NCBI GenBank assembly: GCA_001873295.1
Contig: MNYW01000092.1
Coordinates: 1 to 43,807, forward strand
Reading direction: 5' to 3'
Length of the DNA stretch: 43,807 nucleotides
DNA from: Nitrospirae bacterium CG2_30_70_394
GTDB taxonomy: Bacteria; CG2-30-53-67; CG2-30-70-394
The translations under genes were made by a program, and so were the position numbers. Within the stretch, counting starts at the first letter, position 1. Each line of letters starts with the position of its first letter. Positions 1 to 9,044 of this stretch are shown here, piece after piece. Below the pieces are notes generated by a model. That model worked only from the letters and a program-made list of their open reading frames with translations, did no database searches and had not been told where the DNA came from.

Positions 1-47
1 AGGCTGGCCGCCACGATCACGAACAACTTGAAGAATAGGTTCCTCAT
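1..47 (-). CDS. 5' end of an unidentified gene with hydrophobic N-terminus (runs off window)
   Basis: Only the first 15 codons are inside the window; the peptide begins MRNLFFKLFVIVAAS. The start is well supported: AGGAGG lies seven bases before the ATG at 47. A short basic start followed by a hydrophobic run suggests a signal peptide or first membrane helix. Many sensor histidine kinases begin this way, but the fragment is too short to name a family. A sigma-54-like promoter and a double palindrome lie upstream on the same strand, which suggests control by a bacterial enhancer-binding protein. The gene's existence is fairly sure; its function is unknown. Confidence 0.6.
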   Translation of the reverse strand, partial: MRNLFFKLFVIVAAS

Positions 48-343
48 CTCACTACCTCCTTGATTTCTTGTTCTGCCGGCGCATCCGGCGCCGCGCTGGA
101 GTCGTACGGTGCTGGGTCAGCATGGGCCGCGGCGGCGCGCGCGCCCCTCTCCCGGAACGGCGCGGGCGCCGTTGCCCCTGGCCCCTCCCCACCTGACCTC
201 GGTGGCTGGCCATGAAGCCCTTCGCGTGGGGATGGAGCGTGGGGGTAGGGGTGCTGCGGTGGGTGTCCATGCATGAAGCCCTTCGCGTGGGGATGGAGCC
301 CATGGTGGGAGCCATCCCCACTTCTTGAGTGATGTGACGCCAA
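44..343 (-). CDS. Possible small His/Pro-rich protein, translationally coupled to the edge gene
   Basis: This open frame ends in ATGA, so its stop overlaps the ATG of the edge gene and the AGGAGG of that gene lies inside it. The full frame needs a TTG start at 343, upstream of the predicted transcription start. An ATG at 274 preceded by GAAGGG is more plausible and gives 76 residues starting MHGHPPQHPYPHAP. The composition is rich in His and Pro early and Ala and Pro later, which could bind metal but could also be chance coding in GC-rich DNA. A 28 bp direct repeat sits in it in two different frames, which argues against a conserved protein. Treat as doubtful. Confidence 0.2.
   Translation of the reverse strand: MASHHSRSGDGSHHGLHPHAKGFMHGHPPQHPYPHAPSPREGLHGQPPRSGGEGPGATAPAPFRERGARAAAAHADPAPYDSSAAPDAPAEQEIKEVVR
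211..299. repeat. Pair of exact 28 bp direct repeats with 33 bp between them
   Basis: Copies are at 211-238 and 272-299 and begin CATGAAGCCCTTCGCG. They are identical, and the flanking bases differ at once on both sides. On the minus strand each copy ends in an ATG preceded by GAAGGG, so the duplication copies a possible translation start. The 61 bp period is the same as that of the pair at 28152-28240. Confidence 0.85.
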
Positions 344-352
344 GGGTGTGCC
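339..352 (-). promoter_or_regulatory. Sigma-54-like promoter for the edge gene
   Basis: Read on the minus strand the sequence is GGCACACCCTTGGC. It has GG and GC separated by exactly ten bases and a good -24 half (GGCAC). The -12 half is imperfect because TTGC is replaced by TGGC. Transcription would start near 327, running towards the gene at 47. The double palindrome at 479-523 lies 130-170 bp upstream, the normal place for an enhancer. Prediction from consensus only. Confidence 0.4.
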
Positions 353-478
353 GTAGAGCCTCTTTCTTGTTCTTTCAAGGGGTTATCCGCGTTGCTCCGC
401 TCCGGCAACGGGAAAAAGTGGAAAAGTCCGGAACACCTGAGCCCGCTGCCGAGAAAGAGCCCGTCTTTTCAACGGGTT

Positions 479-523
479 GCCCGTCTCAGATTGAGACTGG
501 CTCCGTCTCAATCTGAGACGGGC
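479..523. promoter_or_regulatory. Perfect 19 bp inverted repeat made of two GTCTCA-N3-TGAGAC palindromes
   Basis: The arms 479-497 and 505-523 are perfectly complementary with a 7 base loop. Each arm also contains its own palindrome, GTCTCAGATTGAGAC and GTCTCAATCTGAGAC. The palindrome centres are 22 bp apart, about two helical turns, which is how paired activator sites are usually placed. It could instead act as an RNA hairpin between divergent regions. The rest of the 344-712 gap between the edge gene region and murA shows nothing else I can name. Confidence 0.6.
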
Positions 524-712
524 TGAGGCGGGCCCGGGGCGCCGGGGGCGCACCTACGGGCCGTATCGTTCCACCACCCGTGCCTCGCCGGGGCGAGGAC
601 GGAGTCACCGAGGTCTCAGCGCGGGTCGCCGGTCGCGGGGGGTCACCGCGGGTGGGGCGTCTCTCAATCACAGGGCGCGCCCCCTGGACGGCGGCGCGGG
701 CGGGGCGGCGGC

Positions 713-1972
<1,260 letters not shown>

Positions 1973-2082
1973 GGTGGCTTCCGACTGATGGGGGATGCGG
2001 ATCGTTCGCGGTCACCGCCGGCGGCCGATCGGTGGCCGAGAGGGTGGGACGGTCACCGCCTCAGGCACAACCCACACCGGCC

Positions 2083-3264
2083 CTATGGCGGCTGCCGGCC
2101 GACGAAGATCCGCTCGTGGCCGCTGTAGTCGCGGTGAATTGCCACCGTCGCAAACAGCGGGCGGGCGAGTCGGGTCACCGCGCGCCCTTGGCCAGCGCCG
2201 ATCTCCATCACCAACCACCCCCCAGGCAGGAGGTGGGCCGGGGCTTCGGCGACGACCCGGCGGAGGGCCGCGAGGCCGTCCGCGCCCGCGAAGAGCGCCG
2301 CCGCCGGCTCGTAGCCACGTACGTCGGAAGGCAGGATCGCGCCCTCTTCCACGTACGGCGGGTTGCAGCAGATGCAGTCGAACCGCTCGCCCGCCACCGG
2401 TGCGAAGAGGTCGCCGCGGCGGATCTCCACCGCGGTGGCGTGAAGGTTGAGGCGCGCCCAGGCAAGCGCCGCCGCCGACTGGTCCACCGCCACGATCCGC
2501 ACGTCCGGGCGCTGGCGGGCGATCGCCAGGGCGATGCAGCCGGAGCCAGTGGCGAGGTCGAGAAGGCGCAAAGCCCCGCCACCGGCTGGGTCGCGCTCGG
2601 TCGCGCGGCGGCGAAGATCGACCGGCGCCGGGCGCCCCGCTTCGTCGCCCTGGGAGCCTGTCGGACCTTGTCCCGATCGACTGAGCCGAGCGGAGCCATG
2701 GACGGAGTCGTGGGCCAGGAGTCGTGCCACGTTCTTCGTCGCATCATCCCCCGTCGCTCTACGAAGGGGTCGATCCGGGCTCGCGTTCGGCTCTTCTCGG
2801 ACCGATCGCCAAAGTCCGACCGACTCCCGGCCCACGCCGCGTCGCGAACGGCTCGCCAGCGGCACGTTCGGTCGCTTCGCCGCGTCGCCACCGGCGCAGT
2901 CCGCCGGACTCCGCAGGGTGGCGAGGGCGTGCTCGACCACTAGCTCGGTCTCCGGCCGTGGCACCAGGCAGCCCGGGCCGACCCGAATGACCTCGCCAAA
3001 GAAGTGGGCGCGGCCGGTGATGTACTGGAGGGGCTCGCCGCGCCGCCGCCGTGCCACCCAGGAAGCGAGGCGGCGCTGCTGGTGCCCACTCAGGTAGAGG
3101 GGGGTGGCGAGGGCGGCGGGGAAGAGACGGAGAAGCTCCAGCAGCAGGTAGCGCGCCTCGTCCGCGGGGATGGGCTGGTGGGCACACCAGCTTCGCCAGG
3201 CCAACGGCGGCACGGGGTCCGCGTGGGGGGTGGAGTGGGAAGCCACCACGCGCGACCTCGTCAC
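2083..3264 (-). CDS. prmC: Release factor glutamine methyltransferase with an in-frame repeat-derived insert
   Basis: PrmC (HemK) methylates the Gln of the GGQ motif in release factors, and here it follows prfA directly. The GTG start overlaps the prfA stop as GTGA. The N-terminal helical domain is about residues 15-110. The SAM-binding [13 protein letters not shown] is at about 235-247 and the catalytic NPPY at about 301-304. At 393 residues the protein is some 100 longer than usual. The excess lies between the two domains, from about 118 to 230. Residues 146-206 are encoded by a copy of repeat family A (2650-2830), read through without a stop. The insert sits at a domain linker, so activity may be retained; this is inference. 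Confidence 0.93.
   Translation of the reverse strand: MTRSRVVASHSTPHADPVPPLAWRSWCAHQPIPADEARYLLLELLRLFPAALATPLYLSGHQQRRLASWVARRRRGEPLQYITGRAHFFGEVIRVGPGCLVPRPETELVVEHALATLRSPADCAGGDAAKRPNVPLASRSRRGVGRESVGLWRSVREEPNASPDRPLRRATGDDATKNVARLLAHDSVHGSARLSRSGQGPTGSQGDEAGRPAPVDLRRRATERDPAGGGALRLLDLATGSGCIALAIARQRPDVRIVAVDQSAAALAWARLNLHATAVEIRRGDLFAPVAGERFDCICCNPPYVEEGAILPSDVRGYEPAAALFAGADGLAALRRVVAEAPAHLLPGGWLVMEIGAGQGRAVTRLARPLFATVAIHRDYSGHERIFVGRQPP
2650..2830. repeat. Family A palindromic-ended repeat, copy R1, inside prmC
   Basis: The left end reads GGGAGCCTGTCGGACCTTGT. The right end, reverse complemented, reads GGGAGTCGGTCGGACTTTGG. The interior shares TCTACGAAGGGGTCGATCC-like sequence with copy R3 at 33915, and both share a TTCTTCGTCGC stretch. 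It is open in the prmC frame for its full length. Confidence 0.88.
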
Positions 3265-4334
3265 TCGCCGCCGGCGGTGGCGAGTTGCTCCGCCTGATAG
3301 TGCTGGATCAGGGGGTCGAGGAGGGGGTCGAGGTCACCGGCGAGGAACTGGTCCATGGAGTGAAGGGTGAGGCCGATGCGGTGGTCGGTGATTCGCCCCT
3401 GGGGAAAGTTGTAGGTGCGGATCCGCTGCGAGCGGTCCCCGGTGCCTACCTGCGAGCGGCGCTGGGCGGTGCGTTCCGCCTCCGCCGCCTCCCGCTCCCG
3501 CTCCATCAGGCGAGCGCGCAGGACGCGCAGGGCCTTGTCCTTGTTCTTGTGCTGCGACTTCTCGTCTTGGCAGATCACCACTGTGTTCGTCGGCAAGTGG
3601 GTGATGCGCACCGCCGAGTCGGTGGTATTCACCGACTGGCCGCCCGGGCCGGAGGAGCGGAAGACGTCGATCTTCAGCTCGTTGTCGGCGATTGCGATGT
3701 CCACCTCCTCCGCCTCGGGCATCACCGCCACGGTCACCGCCGAGGTGTGGATCCGCCCCTGGCTCTCGGTCTCGGGGACGCGCTGGACGCGGTGGGTGCC
3801 GGCCTCGAACTTGAGGCGCGAGTAGACCCCGTCGCCCTTCACCAGGGCGATCACCTCCTTGTAACCGCCGATGCCGGTGACGTTCGCGGTAACCGGCTCG
3901 ACCCGCCAGCCGCGCCGCTCCGCGTACTTCACGTACATGCGGTAGAGCTCGGCGGCAAACAGCGCCGCCTCGTCGCCGCCGGTGCCAGCGCGGATCTCCA
4001 GAAAGGTGTTCTTGTCGTCGTTCGGGTCGTGCGGCAACAACAGGAGTTTCAGCTCCGCCTCCAGGGTGGCGAGGGTGGCGCGCTGATCGGCCAGCTCCTC
4101 CTCGGCCATCGCCACCATCTCCGGGTCGGTGCTCTCGGCCACCAACTCCTCTGCCTCGGCGATCGCCTGGTGGATCTCCCGATAGCGGGCGGCGGCCTCC
4201 GCCAGCTTGGCGAGGTGGGCGTGCTCGCGGGCGGTGTCGCGGTAGGTGGCGGGGTCGGCGAGGAGGGTGGGATCGCCGAGGCGCTCCCCCAGCTCCGCGT
4301 AGCGCCGCTCGATCTGGCTTAGCTTGTCGAGCAT
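3261..4334 (-). CDS. prfA: Peptide chain release factor 1
   Basis: RF1 reads UAA and UAG stop codons and releases the finished peptide on the ribosome. The catalytic GGQ is in [18 protein letters not shown]. The codon-recognition region is [18 protein letters not shown], with PET where E. coli has PAT. I chose the ATG at 4334 ([12 protein letters not shown]), which gives 357 residues, the normal length; the longer frame to 4439 adds unconserved sequence. It lies between rpmE and prmC, and its TGA overlaps the GTG of prmC, so the factor and its methylase are probably co-translated. Confidence 0.97.
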   Translation of the reverse strand: MLDKLSQIERRYAELGERLGDPTLLADPATYRDTAREHAHLAKLAEAAARYREIHQAIAEAEELVAESTDPEMVAMAEEELADQRATLATLEAELKLLLLPHDPNDDKNTFLEIRAGTGGDEAALFAAELYRMYVKYAERRGWRVEPVTANVTGIGGYKEVIALVKGDGVYSRLKFEAGTHRVQRVPETESQGRIHTSAVTVAVMPEAEEVDIAIADNELKIDVFRSSGPGGQSVNTTDSAVRITHLPTNTVVICQDEKSQHKNKDKALRVLRARLMEREREAAEAERTAQRRSQVGTGDRSQRIRTYNFPQGRITDHRIGLTLHSMDQFLAGDLDPLLDPLIQHYQAEQLATAGGE

Positions 4335-4463
4335 GGGGCGTGGTACGGAGGGCGTGGCGAGCGAGGGGAGGGCGGCAGGAGGAACCGCAACCGCCCCCCA
4401 TCCACCGTGGGGAGGGCGCCATCGCCCGGCGGCGGTCACCGCCGGCGGAGGGTCCCCGGCGCC

Positions 4464-4670
4464 CTACTTCTTGGTGGTTCCGAACCGCTTGCGGAACTTC
4501 TCCACCCGCCCCTCGCTGTCGATGATCTTTTGGGTGCCGGTGAAGAAGGGGTGACAGGAAGAGCAGATCTCCACGCGGATATCCTTGGCGGTGGAGCGCG
4601 TCTCGATCACGTTGCCGCAGCCACAGGTGATCGTCGTGGGTTCGTAGGTGGGGTGGAGATCCGGCTTCAT
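4464..4670 (-). CDS. rpmE: 50S ribosomal protein L31, zinc-binding type
   Basis: A 68 residue ribosomal protein of the large subunit. The zinc-binding cysteines are visible in ITCGCGNV and [11 protein letters not shown], so it is the zinc-dependent C+ form rather than the zinc-independent paralogue. The start [11 protein letters not shown] is typical. It follows rho by about 250 bp on the same strand and precedes prfA by about 130 bp. It may serve as a zinc reserve, which is known for the family but not shown here. Confidence 0.97.
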   Translation of the reverse strand: MKPDLHPTYEPTTITCGCGNVIETRSTAKDIRVEICSSCHPFFTGTQKIIDSEGRVEKFRKRFGTTKK

Positions 4671-4923
4671 GGCAGGTGCCTCAGCGAAAAGGGAGCGGGA
4701 TTATAGGCGGGAGGCGTCGCCGTGCAAGGGATTCGGCGGGTGGCGGAGGGAGCCACGAGCCGCCCCGGCCACGCGGATCGCCCCCCGGATCAGGCGGTTC
4801 TCCGCTGCCGGGGCGAACCAGGGTTGAGCCGCTGCCCACCTTGGCTCGCCGCCGCCCTTCCGTGGGCCGCGACCGCGCCTTCCGACCGGCTCGCCGGCCA
4901 ACGCGCGCGGCGCGCTCCACCGC

Positions 4924-6165
4924 TTAGCCGTTCATTGCCGCCAACAGGGTGGCGTTGTCCGGGTAGCGGTGCAGCTTGTCGAGGAGGAACTCCATCTGCT
5001 CCACCGGGGTCATGGGCTGGAGGAACTTGCGCAGGATCCAGTGGCGCGCCAGGGCGGTGGGCTCGATCAGGAGCTCCTCCTTGCGGGTCCCGGAGAGGGT
5101 GATGTCGATGGCGGGGAAGATGCGCCGGTCGGCGAGCTTGCGGTCGAGGACGATCTCGCAGTTCCCGGTCCCCTTGAACTCCTCGAAGATCACCTCGTCC
5201 ATGCGCGAGCCGGTCTCCACCAGGGCGGTCCCGACGATGGTGAGCGACCCTCCCTCCTCGAAGTGGCGCGCGGCCCCGAAGATCCGCTTCGGCCGCTGCA
5301 GGGCGTTGGCGTCGATGCCGCCGGAGAGGAGCTTGCCGCTCGCCGGGCAGACGGTGTTGTAAGCGCGCGCCAGGCGGGTGATGGAATCCAGCAGGATGAC
5401 CACGTCGCGGCCGTGCTCCACCAGCCGCCGGGCCCGTTCAAGGACGATCTCCGCCACCTGCACGTGGCGGGTTGCCGGCTCGTCGAAGGTGGAGGAGATC
5501 ACCTCACCGGTGACCGACCGCTCCATGTCGGTGACCTCCTCGGGCCGCTCGTCGATGAGCAGGACCATGAGGGTCGCCTCCGGATGGTTGGCGGCGATCG
5601 CGTGGGCGATGGTCTGCAACAGCACGGTCTTGCCGGTGCGCGGCGCGGCCACGATGAGGGCGCGTTGCCCCTTGCCCAGGGGTGCGACCAGATCAATCAC
5701 CCGGCCGGCGTCGCCGCCGTTTTCCATCACCAGCCGTTGCTGCGGGTAGAGAGGGGTGAGGTTGTCGAACAACAGGCGCTCGCGTGCGGCCTGCGGAGGC
5801 TCGTCGTTGATCGACTCCAGCCGCAGGAGGGCGAAGTACCGCTCCCCCTCCTTGGGCGGCCGCACCTGGCCGCGCACCAAATCACCGGTGCGCAGGCCGA
5901 AGCGGTGAATCTGCGAGGGCGAGACGTAGATGTCGTCCGGGCCGGCAAGGTAGCTGGTGTCGCGGGAACGCAGGAAGCCGAAGCCGTCGGGCAGGGTCTC
6001 GAGGATCCCCTGGCCGGTGAGCGGCGTCGCCTCCACCTGGCCGTTGCGCGCCAAGGCGAAGATCAGCTCCTGGCGGTGCAGGCTGCTCGCCCCCTCGATG
6101 TTCGCCGCCCGCGCCAGGGCAGTGAGCTCATCAATCGATTTTTGTCTCAGCTCGACGAGGTTCAT
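4924..6165 (-). CDS. rho: Transcription termination factor Rho
   Basis: Rho is the hexameric RNA helicase that ends transcription at unstructured C-rich RNA. The 413 residue protein has the N-terminal helical part ([16 protein letters not shown]) and the RNA-binding cold-shock-like fold with GFGFLRS at about 60-66. The ATPase has a Walker A of the form APRTGKT and [15 protein letters not shown]. The Q and R loops are in [20 protein letters not shown]. No extra Asn-rich insert is present. It is the first gene of the translation and cell-wall operon and has its own sigma-70-like promoter about 95 bp upstream of the ATG. Confidence 0.97.
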   Translation of the reverse strand: MNLVELRQKSIDELTALARAANIEGASSLHRQELIFALARNGQVEATPLTGQGILETLPDGFGFLRSRDTSYLAGPDDIYVSPSQIHRFGLRTGDLVRGQVRPPKEGERYFALLRLESINDEPPQAARERLLFDNLTPLYPQQRLVMENGGDAGRVIDLVAPLGKGQRALIVAAPRTGKTVLLQTIAHAIAANHPEATLMVLLIDERPEEVTDMERSVTGEVISSTFDEPATRHVQVAEIVLERARRLVEHGRDVVILLDSITRLARAYNTVCPASGKLLSGGIDANALQRPKRIFGAARHFEEGGSLTIVGTALVETGSRMDEVIFEEFKGTGNCEIVLDRKLADRRIFPAIDITLSGTRKEELLIEPTALARHWILRKFLQPMTPVEQMEFLLDKLHRYPDNATLLAAMNG

Positions 6166-6260
6166 CGCGGTGCGGGAGGGGGGATGTGGCTGAACCGACC
6201 GCCCCCTTGCGGGTGGTGGGGGCGGAAGGTGGACCCCAGGACGGGGCGGCAGGAGCGCGG

Positions 6261-6289
6261 ACCGTAGGAGACGCCGTTCACCCTGTCAA
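6261..6289 (-). promoter_or_regulatory. Sigma-70 promoter of the rho operon
   Basis: On the minus strand a perfect TTGACA (6284-6289) is followed by 17 bp and TACGGT (6261-6266). The spacing is ideal and the -35 perfect; the -10 matches at three key positions. Transcription would start near 6254, giving a leader of about 90 bases before the rho ATG. It stands out as one of the few AT-rich spots in the area. Confidence 0.6.
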
Positions 6290-6407
6290 TTTATCCCGAT
6301 TCGCCGACTCAGCCTTCGCCCCCGCGGGCGGTAGACGGTAGAACGGGGAGCTTTCCCGCCGGCGGTGCGGATACCACCCCTTCCTACCTTCTACTTCCCC
6401 CTACCTC

Positions 6408-7010
6408 CTACCCAGCCAGGGCAGCGGCGAGGCGGCGGTAGCAGGCGACTGGATCGGCGGCGCGGAAGATGGCCGCGGCCACCGCCACCCCGGCCAGACC
6501 GGTGGTGGCGAGGCGGGCGGCGTTGGGTGGGGTGATCCCGCCGATCCCCACCACCGGGCCGGGGAAGCTAGCGACGATCGCGCGGAGCGCCCCCGGTGCC
6601 AGCAAGCGGGCGTCTAGCTTGGTGGTGGTGGGGAAGAGGGCACCGCACCCCACGTAGTCGGCGCCCGCCGCGGCGGCCGCCGCGGCCTCGGTCGGGTCGT
6701 GGACCGAGACGCCGAGGAGGGCGCCGGGGAGCAAGCGCCGCGCCTCGCCAATCGGCAGGTCATCTTGGCCGAGGTGGAGACCGGCGCCGAGGGCGGCGGC
6801 GAGGTCCGCGCGGTCGTTGACGGTCAGCACGCCGCCCGCCGCGGCGACCAGGGCGGCGAGACGCGCGCCGCGCCGATAGAGATCACGGTCCGCGATCCCC
6901 TTGGCACGCAGTTGCAACCACCGCGCCCCGGCGCCGAGAAGCGACTCCACCACCGGCAGGAGGTCGTCTTCGCCGGTGGTGATCAGACAGATGGGGGCGG
7001 GGAGGGCCAC
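6408..7010 (-). CDS. thiE: Thiamine-phosphate synthase
   Basis: ThiE joins HMP-pyrophosphate and the thiazole phosphate to make thiamine phosphate. The TIM-barrel motifs are clear: WLQLRAKG for the substrate site, VNDRADLAAALGAGLHLGQDD, GCGALFPTTTK and the phosphate-binding GIGGITPPNA. I place the start at GTG 7010 (VALPAPICLIT), giving 200 residues. The track's longer frame adds 75 unconserved residues. No clear ribosome site is seen and no TPP riboswitch was recognised upstream. It is divergent from pyrF across 188 bp. Other thiamine genes are absent. Confidence 0.92.
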   Translation of the reverse strand: MALPAPICLITTGEDDLLPVVESLLGAGARWLQLRAKGIADRDLYRRGARLAALVAAAGGVLTVNDRADLAAALGAGLHLGQDDLPIGEARRLLPGALLGVSVHDPTEAAAAAAAGADYVGCGALFPTTTKLDARLLAPGALRAIVASFPGPVVGIGGITPPNAARLATTGLAGVAVAAAIFRAADPVACYRRLAAALAG

Positions 7011-7198
7011 GAGAAGGGGAGCGCGACAGCGACCACAACGGGCCGCGGGTGCGAGCTTACCGTGCGGCGCGTGGCGGGAGTCGAGGGGGGGCCGGACTTG
7101 CTCCCCGAGCGACCGCGACCCAGCAGGGGTGGCGCCCCGAGACCGACCAGGAACCGCCGGTGTTTCACCCGCACGGCTGGACGTGGTATTCCACCGCC

Positions 7199-7900
7199 AT
7201 GACCCATGAGGAAGCGATCGCGGTTGCCCGGCCACGCCTGATCTTCGCCCTCGACGTAGGATCGGCGGCGGAGGCGCGGGAGTACGTGGCGCGCCTGGCG
7301 CCGGAGGTCTCCTTCTTCAAGATCGGGCTGGAGCTCTTCATCGCGGCGGGTCCGGCGATGGTGGAGTGGCTGGTGGGGGAGGGCCACCGGGTCTTTCTCG
7401 ACCTCAAGATTCTCGACATCGCCACCACCGTCGGCCGGGCGGTGGCCGCCGCGGGGAGGCTGGGGGCGGAGGTGGTCACCGTCCACGCCGAGCCGGCGGT
7501 CCTCGACGCGGCGGCGCGCGGCAAGGTCGGCGGCCGTCCCCAGGTCTTCGCGGTGAGCCTGCTCACCAGCGAGGCGTGTGACTTCGCCTCTGACCGGGTG
7601 GCAAAGGTGGCGGGGATGGCGGTGGCGTGTGGCATCGACGGGCTGATCGTCGCCGGCCACGCGGAGGAGATCGCTGCGGTGCGCGCGGTGAATCCGGCCC
7701 TGGCGGTGATTTGCCCCGGGATCCGCCCGGTTGGGAGCGATCCCGGCGACCAGCGGCGGGTGGCCACCCCGGCGGCGGCGATGGCCGCCGGTGCCGACTA
7801 CCTAGTGGTGGGCCGCCCCATCCGCGACGCCGCCGATCCCCTCGCTGCCGCCCAAGCGATCCTCGCGGAGATGGCCGAGGGGCTTCTGGCGTGTGGGTGA
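7199..7900 (+). CDS. pyrF: Orotidine 5'-phosphate decarboxylase
   Basis: PyrF makes UMP from OMP, the last step of pyrimidine synthesis. I chose the ATG at 7199 (MTHEEAIAVARPRLIFALDV), giving 233 residues, normal for the family; the ORF track begins 50 codons too early. The catalytic Asp/Lys array is in LDLKILDIATTV, where the common His of DLKFHDI is a Leu. The phosphate-binding end is GADYLVVGRPI with GIRP before it. It is a single gene, divergent from thiE and convergent with the decayed HEPN gene. Confidence 0.95.
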   Translation: MTHEEAIAVARPRLIFALDVGSAAEAREYVARLAPEVSFFKIGLELFIAAGPAMVEWLVGEGHRVFLDLKILDIATTVGRAVAAAGRLGAEVVTVHAEPAVLDAAARGKVGGRPQVFAVSLLTSEACDFASDRVAKVAGMAVACGIDGLIVAGHAEEIAAVRAVNPALAVICPGIRPVGSDPGDQRRVATPAAAMAAGADYLVVGRPIRDAADPLAAAQAILAEMAEGLLACG

Positions 7901-7927
7901 AGCGGCACGCCGGCCGCGTCGCCCCAT

Positions 7928-8199
7928 TCAAAGGGGTGGATTGCCGATCTGCCCTTCGGCCCACGCGAGCACTCGTTCGGCCAGGGCGATCGCCGCGCCC
8001 ACATCCGCCTCGGTGACCGGCTCCCAGTCTCCCGGGTAGCGGGTCTGGGCCGCGTACTGGGAGAGCTCGAAGGCGTTGTCCGCGCATGGTGGGGGGTGGA
8101 AGCAGGCGTCTTCGAACAGGAGATCGTTGGTGTTCACCGCCACGCGTGCGAGGGCGAGGTCTGCCGCGCCCGCTCCATCCAGGCGGCGCGGAGTCAGGT
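7928..8199 (-). pseudogene. Decayed HEPN-domain gene (toxin partner of MNT)
   Basis: The C-terminal half is clear: AAQTRYPGDWEPVTEADV and ALAERVLAWAEGQI match the end of small HEPN proteins. Upstream, DLALARVAVNTNDLLFED matches their beginning, but about 50 residues that normally follow CFH are missing. A further frameshift separates the expected AWMERARQ-like start, which lies in another frame. Intact members are about 120-130 residues and often act as RNases paired with an MNT nucleotidyltransferase. The remnant follows the MNT remnant directly, so this looks like a dead toxin-antitoxin pair. Family assignment is by recall. Confidence 0.65.
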
Positions 8200-8530
8200 T
8201 GCGGCCGGGCGTTCATAGAGAAGGTGGCCCGCCTTGAGGGCGGGGGCATAGATGAGCCCAATCGCCTTGCAGTACCTAGCCGCCTGCTCCGGTGTGGCCA
8301 CCACGACGTCGACCGGCACGTGCAACCCGCGCACCACCCGGCGCAGGCGCGTGTGCTCCCGGCGCGGATGGGTCACCCTCCTCCAAGAGCCGTAGATCAA
8401 GGTCACTCTCCGCCCCACCCTTGCCACGCGCGCGGGATCCGAAAAGGATGATCTGCTCCGGGTCACTGACCATGAGGATCCTCCGGACGACCTCTCCCAG
8501 CAGCTCGCCCTCGTTTGTCCAGTGACCCAT
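8194..8530 (-). pseudogene. Frameshifted MNT-type nucleotidyltransferase (HEPN/MNT antitoxin partner)
   Basis: The frame from ATG 8530 (MGHWTNEGELLGEVV) reads QIILFGSRARGKGGAESDLD, the GS motif and Asp residues of minimal nucleotidyltransferases. After LRLLEEG, near 8365-8378, the similarity moves to another frame, which continues RRVVRGLHVPVDVVVATPEQ and ends near LLYERPAAT. A single frameshift explains this. Joined, the two parts give about 110 residues, normal for MNT proteins. The end runs into the start of the HEPN remnant. It could be a sequencing error, but the HEPN partner is damaged too. Confidence 0.7.
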
Positions 8531-8876
8531 GGTCGTCTGGCAACCACGGAAGGGTGCGCGACCGTAACGCCCCTCCGCCGCTTTCTTGCGCCCGCGATAG
8601 CGTGGCGAGCCACCTCGGTGCCGGACCACCCGGGTGGGGGGCGCCGGGGCGTCGTCGGCGGACCTCCGGGTACGGTCCAGCCGGGCAGGTGGCGGTTCAG
8701 ACCCGCGCGCCCGTTCGCTCCGCCCGCCGGCGTTGCCCCTTCCCCAGCGCGGACTGGGTGGCGGTCGGGATCGTGACTGAACTCCCCCGCGATCGAGCTC
8801 GGGCGGGCAGGCGGGGCGCGGCGTTATCACGTCGGGGTCGTGAACCGCTCTCCCCCGCAATCGCGCCGCGCCTACC
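8531..8876. other. Gene-free stretch between the MNT remnant and repeat R2
   Basis: About 350 bp of GC-rich sequence with no frame I can support on either strand and no clear promoter, hairpin or repeat. It may be further decayed remnant. Confidence 0.4.
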
Positions 8877-9044
8877 CTAGAAGCCTGTCGGACTTTGTCC
8901 CGATCTACTGCGCAGGAGCGGATCTCGCCCCGGATCGTGGCCGCTCTTCGTTTCAAGGCCCCACGCACCGGCTCGCACGGCTCTGCATCCGGGTTCGAGC
9001 CCGCTTGTCTGCGCCACGATCGACAAGGTCCGACAGGCTCCTAG
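8877..9044. repeat. Family A palindromic-ended repeat, copy R2, abutting the gltD stop codon
   Basis: The ends are CTAGAAGCCTGTCGGACTTT and, reverse complemented, CTAGGAGCCTGTCGGACCTT, nearly perfect inverted repeats of over 20 bp. The terminal CTAG on the right includes the TAG stop of gltD. Total length is 168 bp. It is the copy with the best-preserved ends. Confidence 0.9.

Noticed and set aside
7011-7198. Possible TPP riboswitch ahead of thiE
   Set aside because: No CUGAGA/ACCUGAUCUGG-type conserved core was found on the minus strand.
8985-9012. GGGTTCGAGCCC, resembling a tRNA T-loop
   Set aside because: No acceptor, D or anticodon stems fit around it, and it lies inside family A repeat R2.
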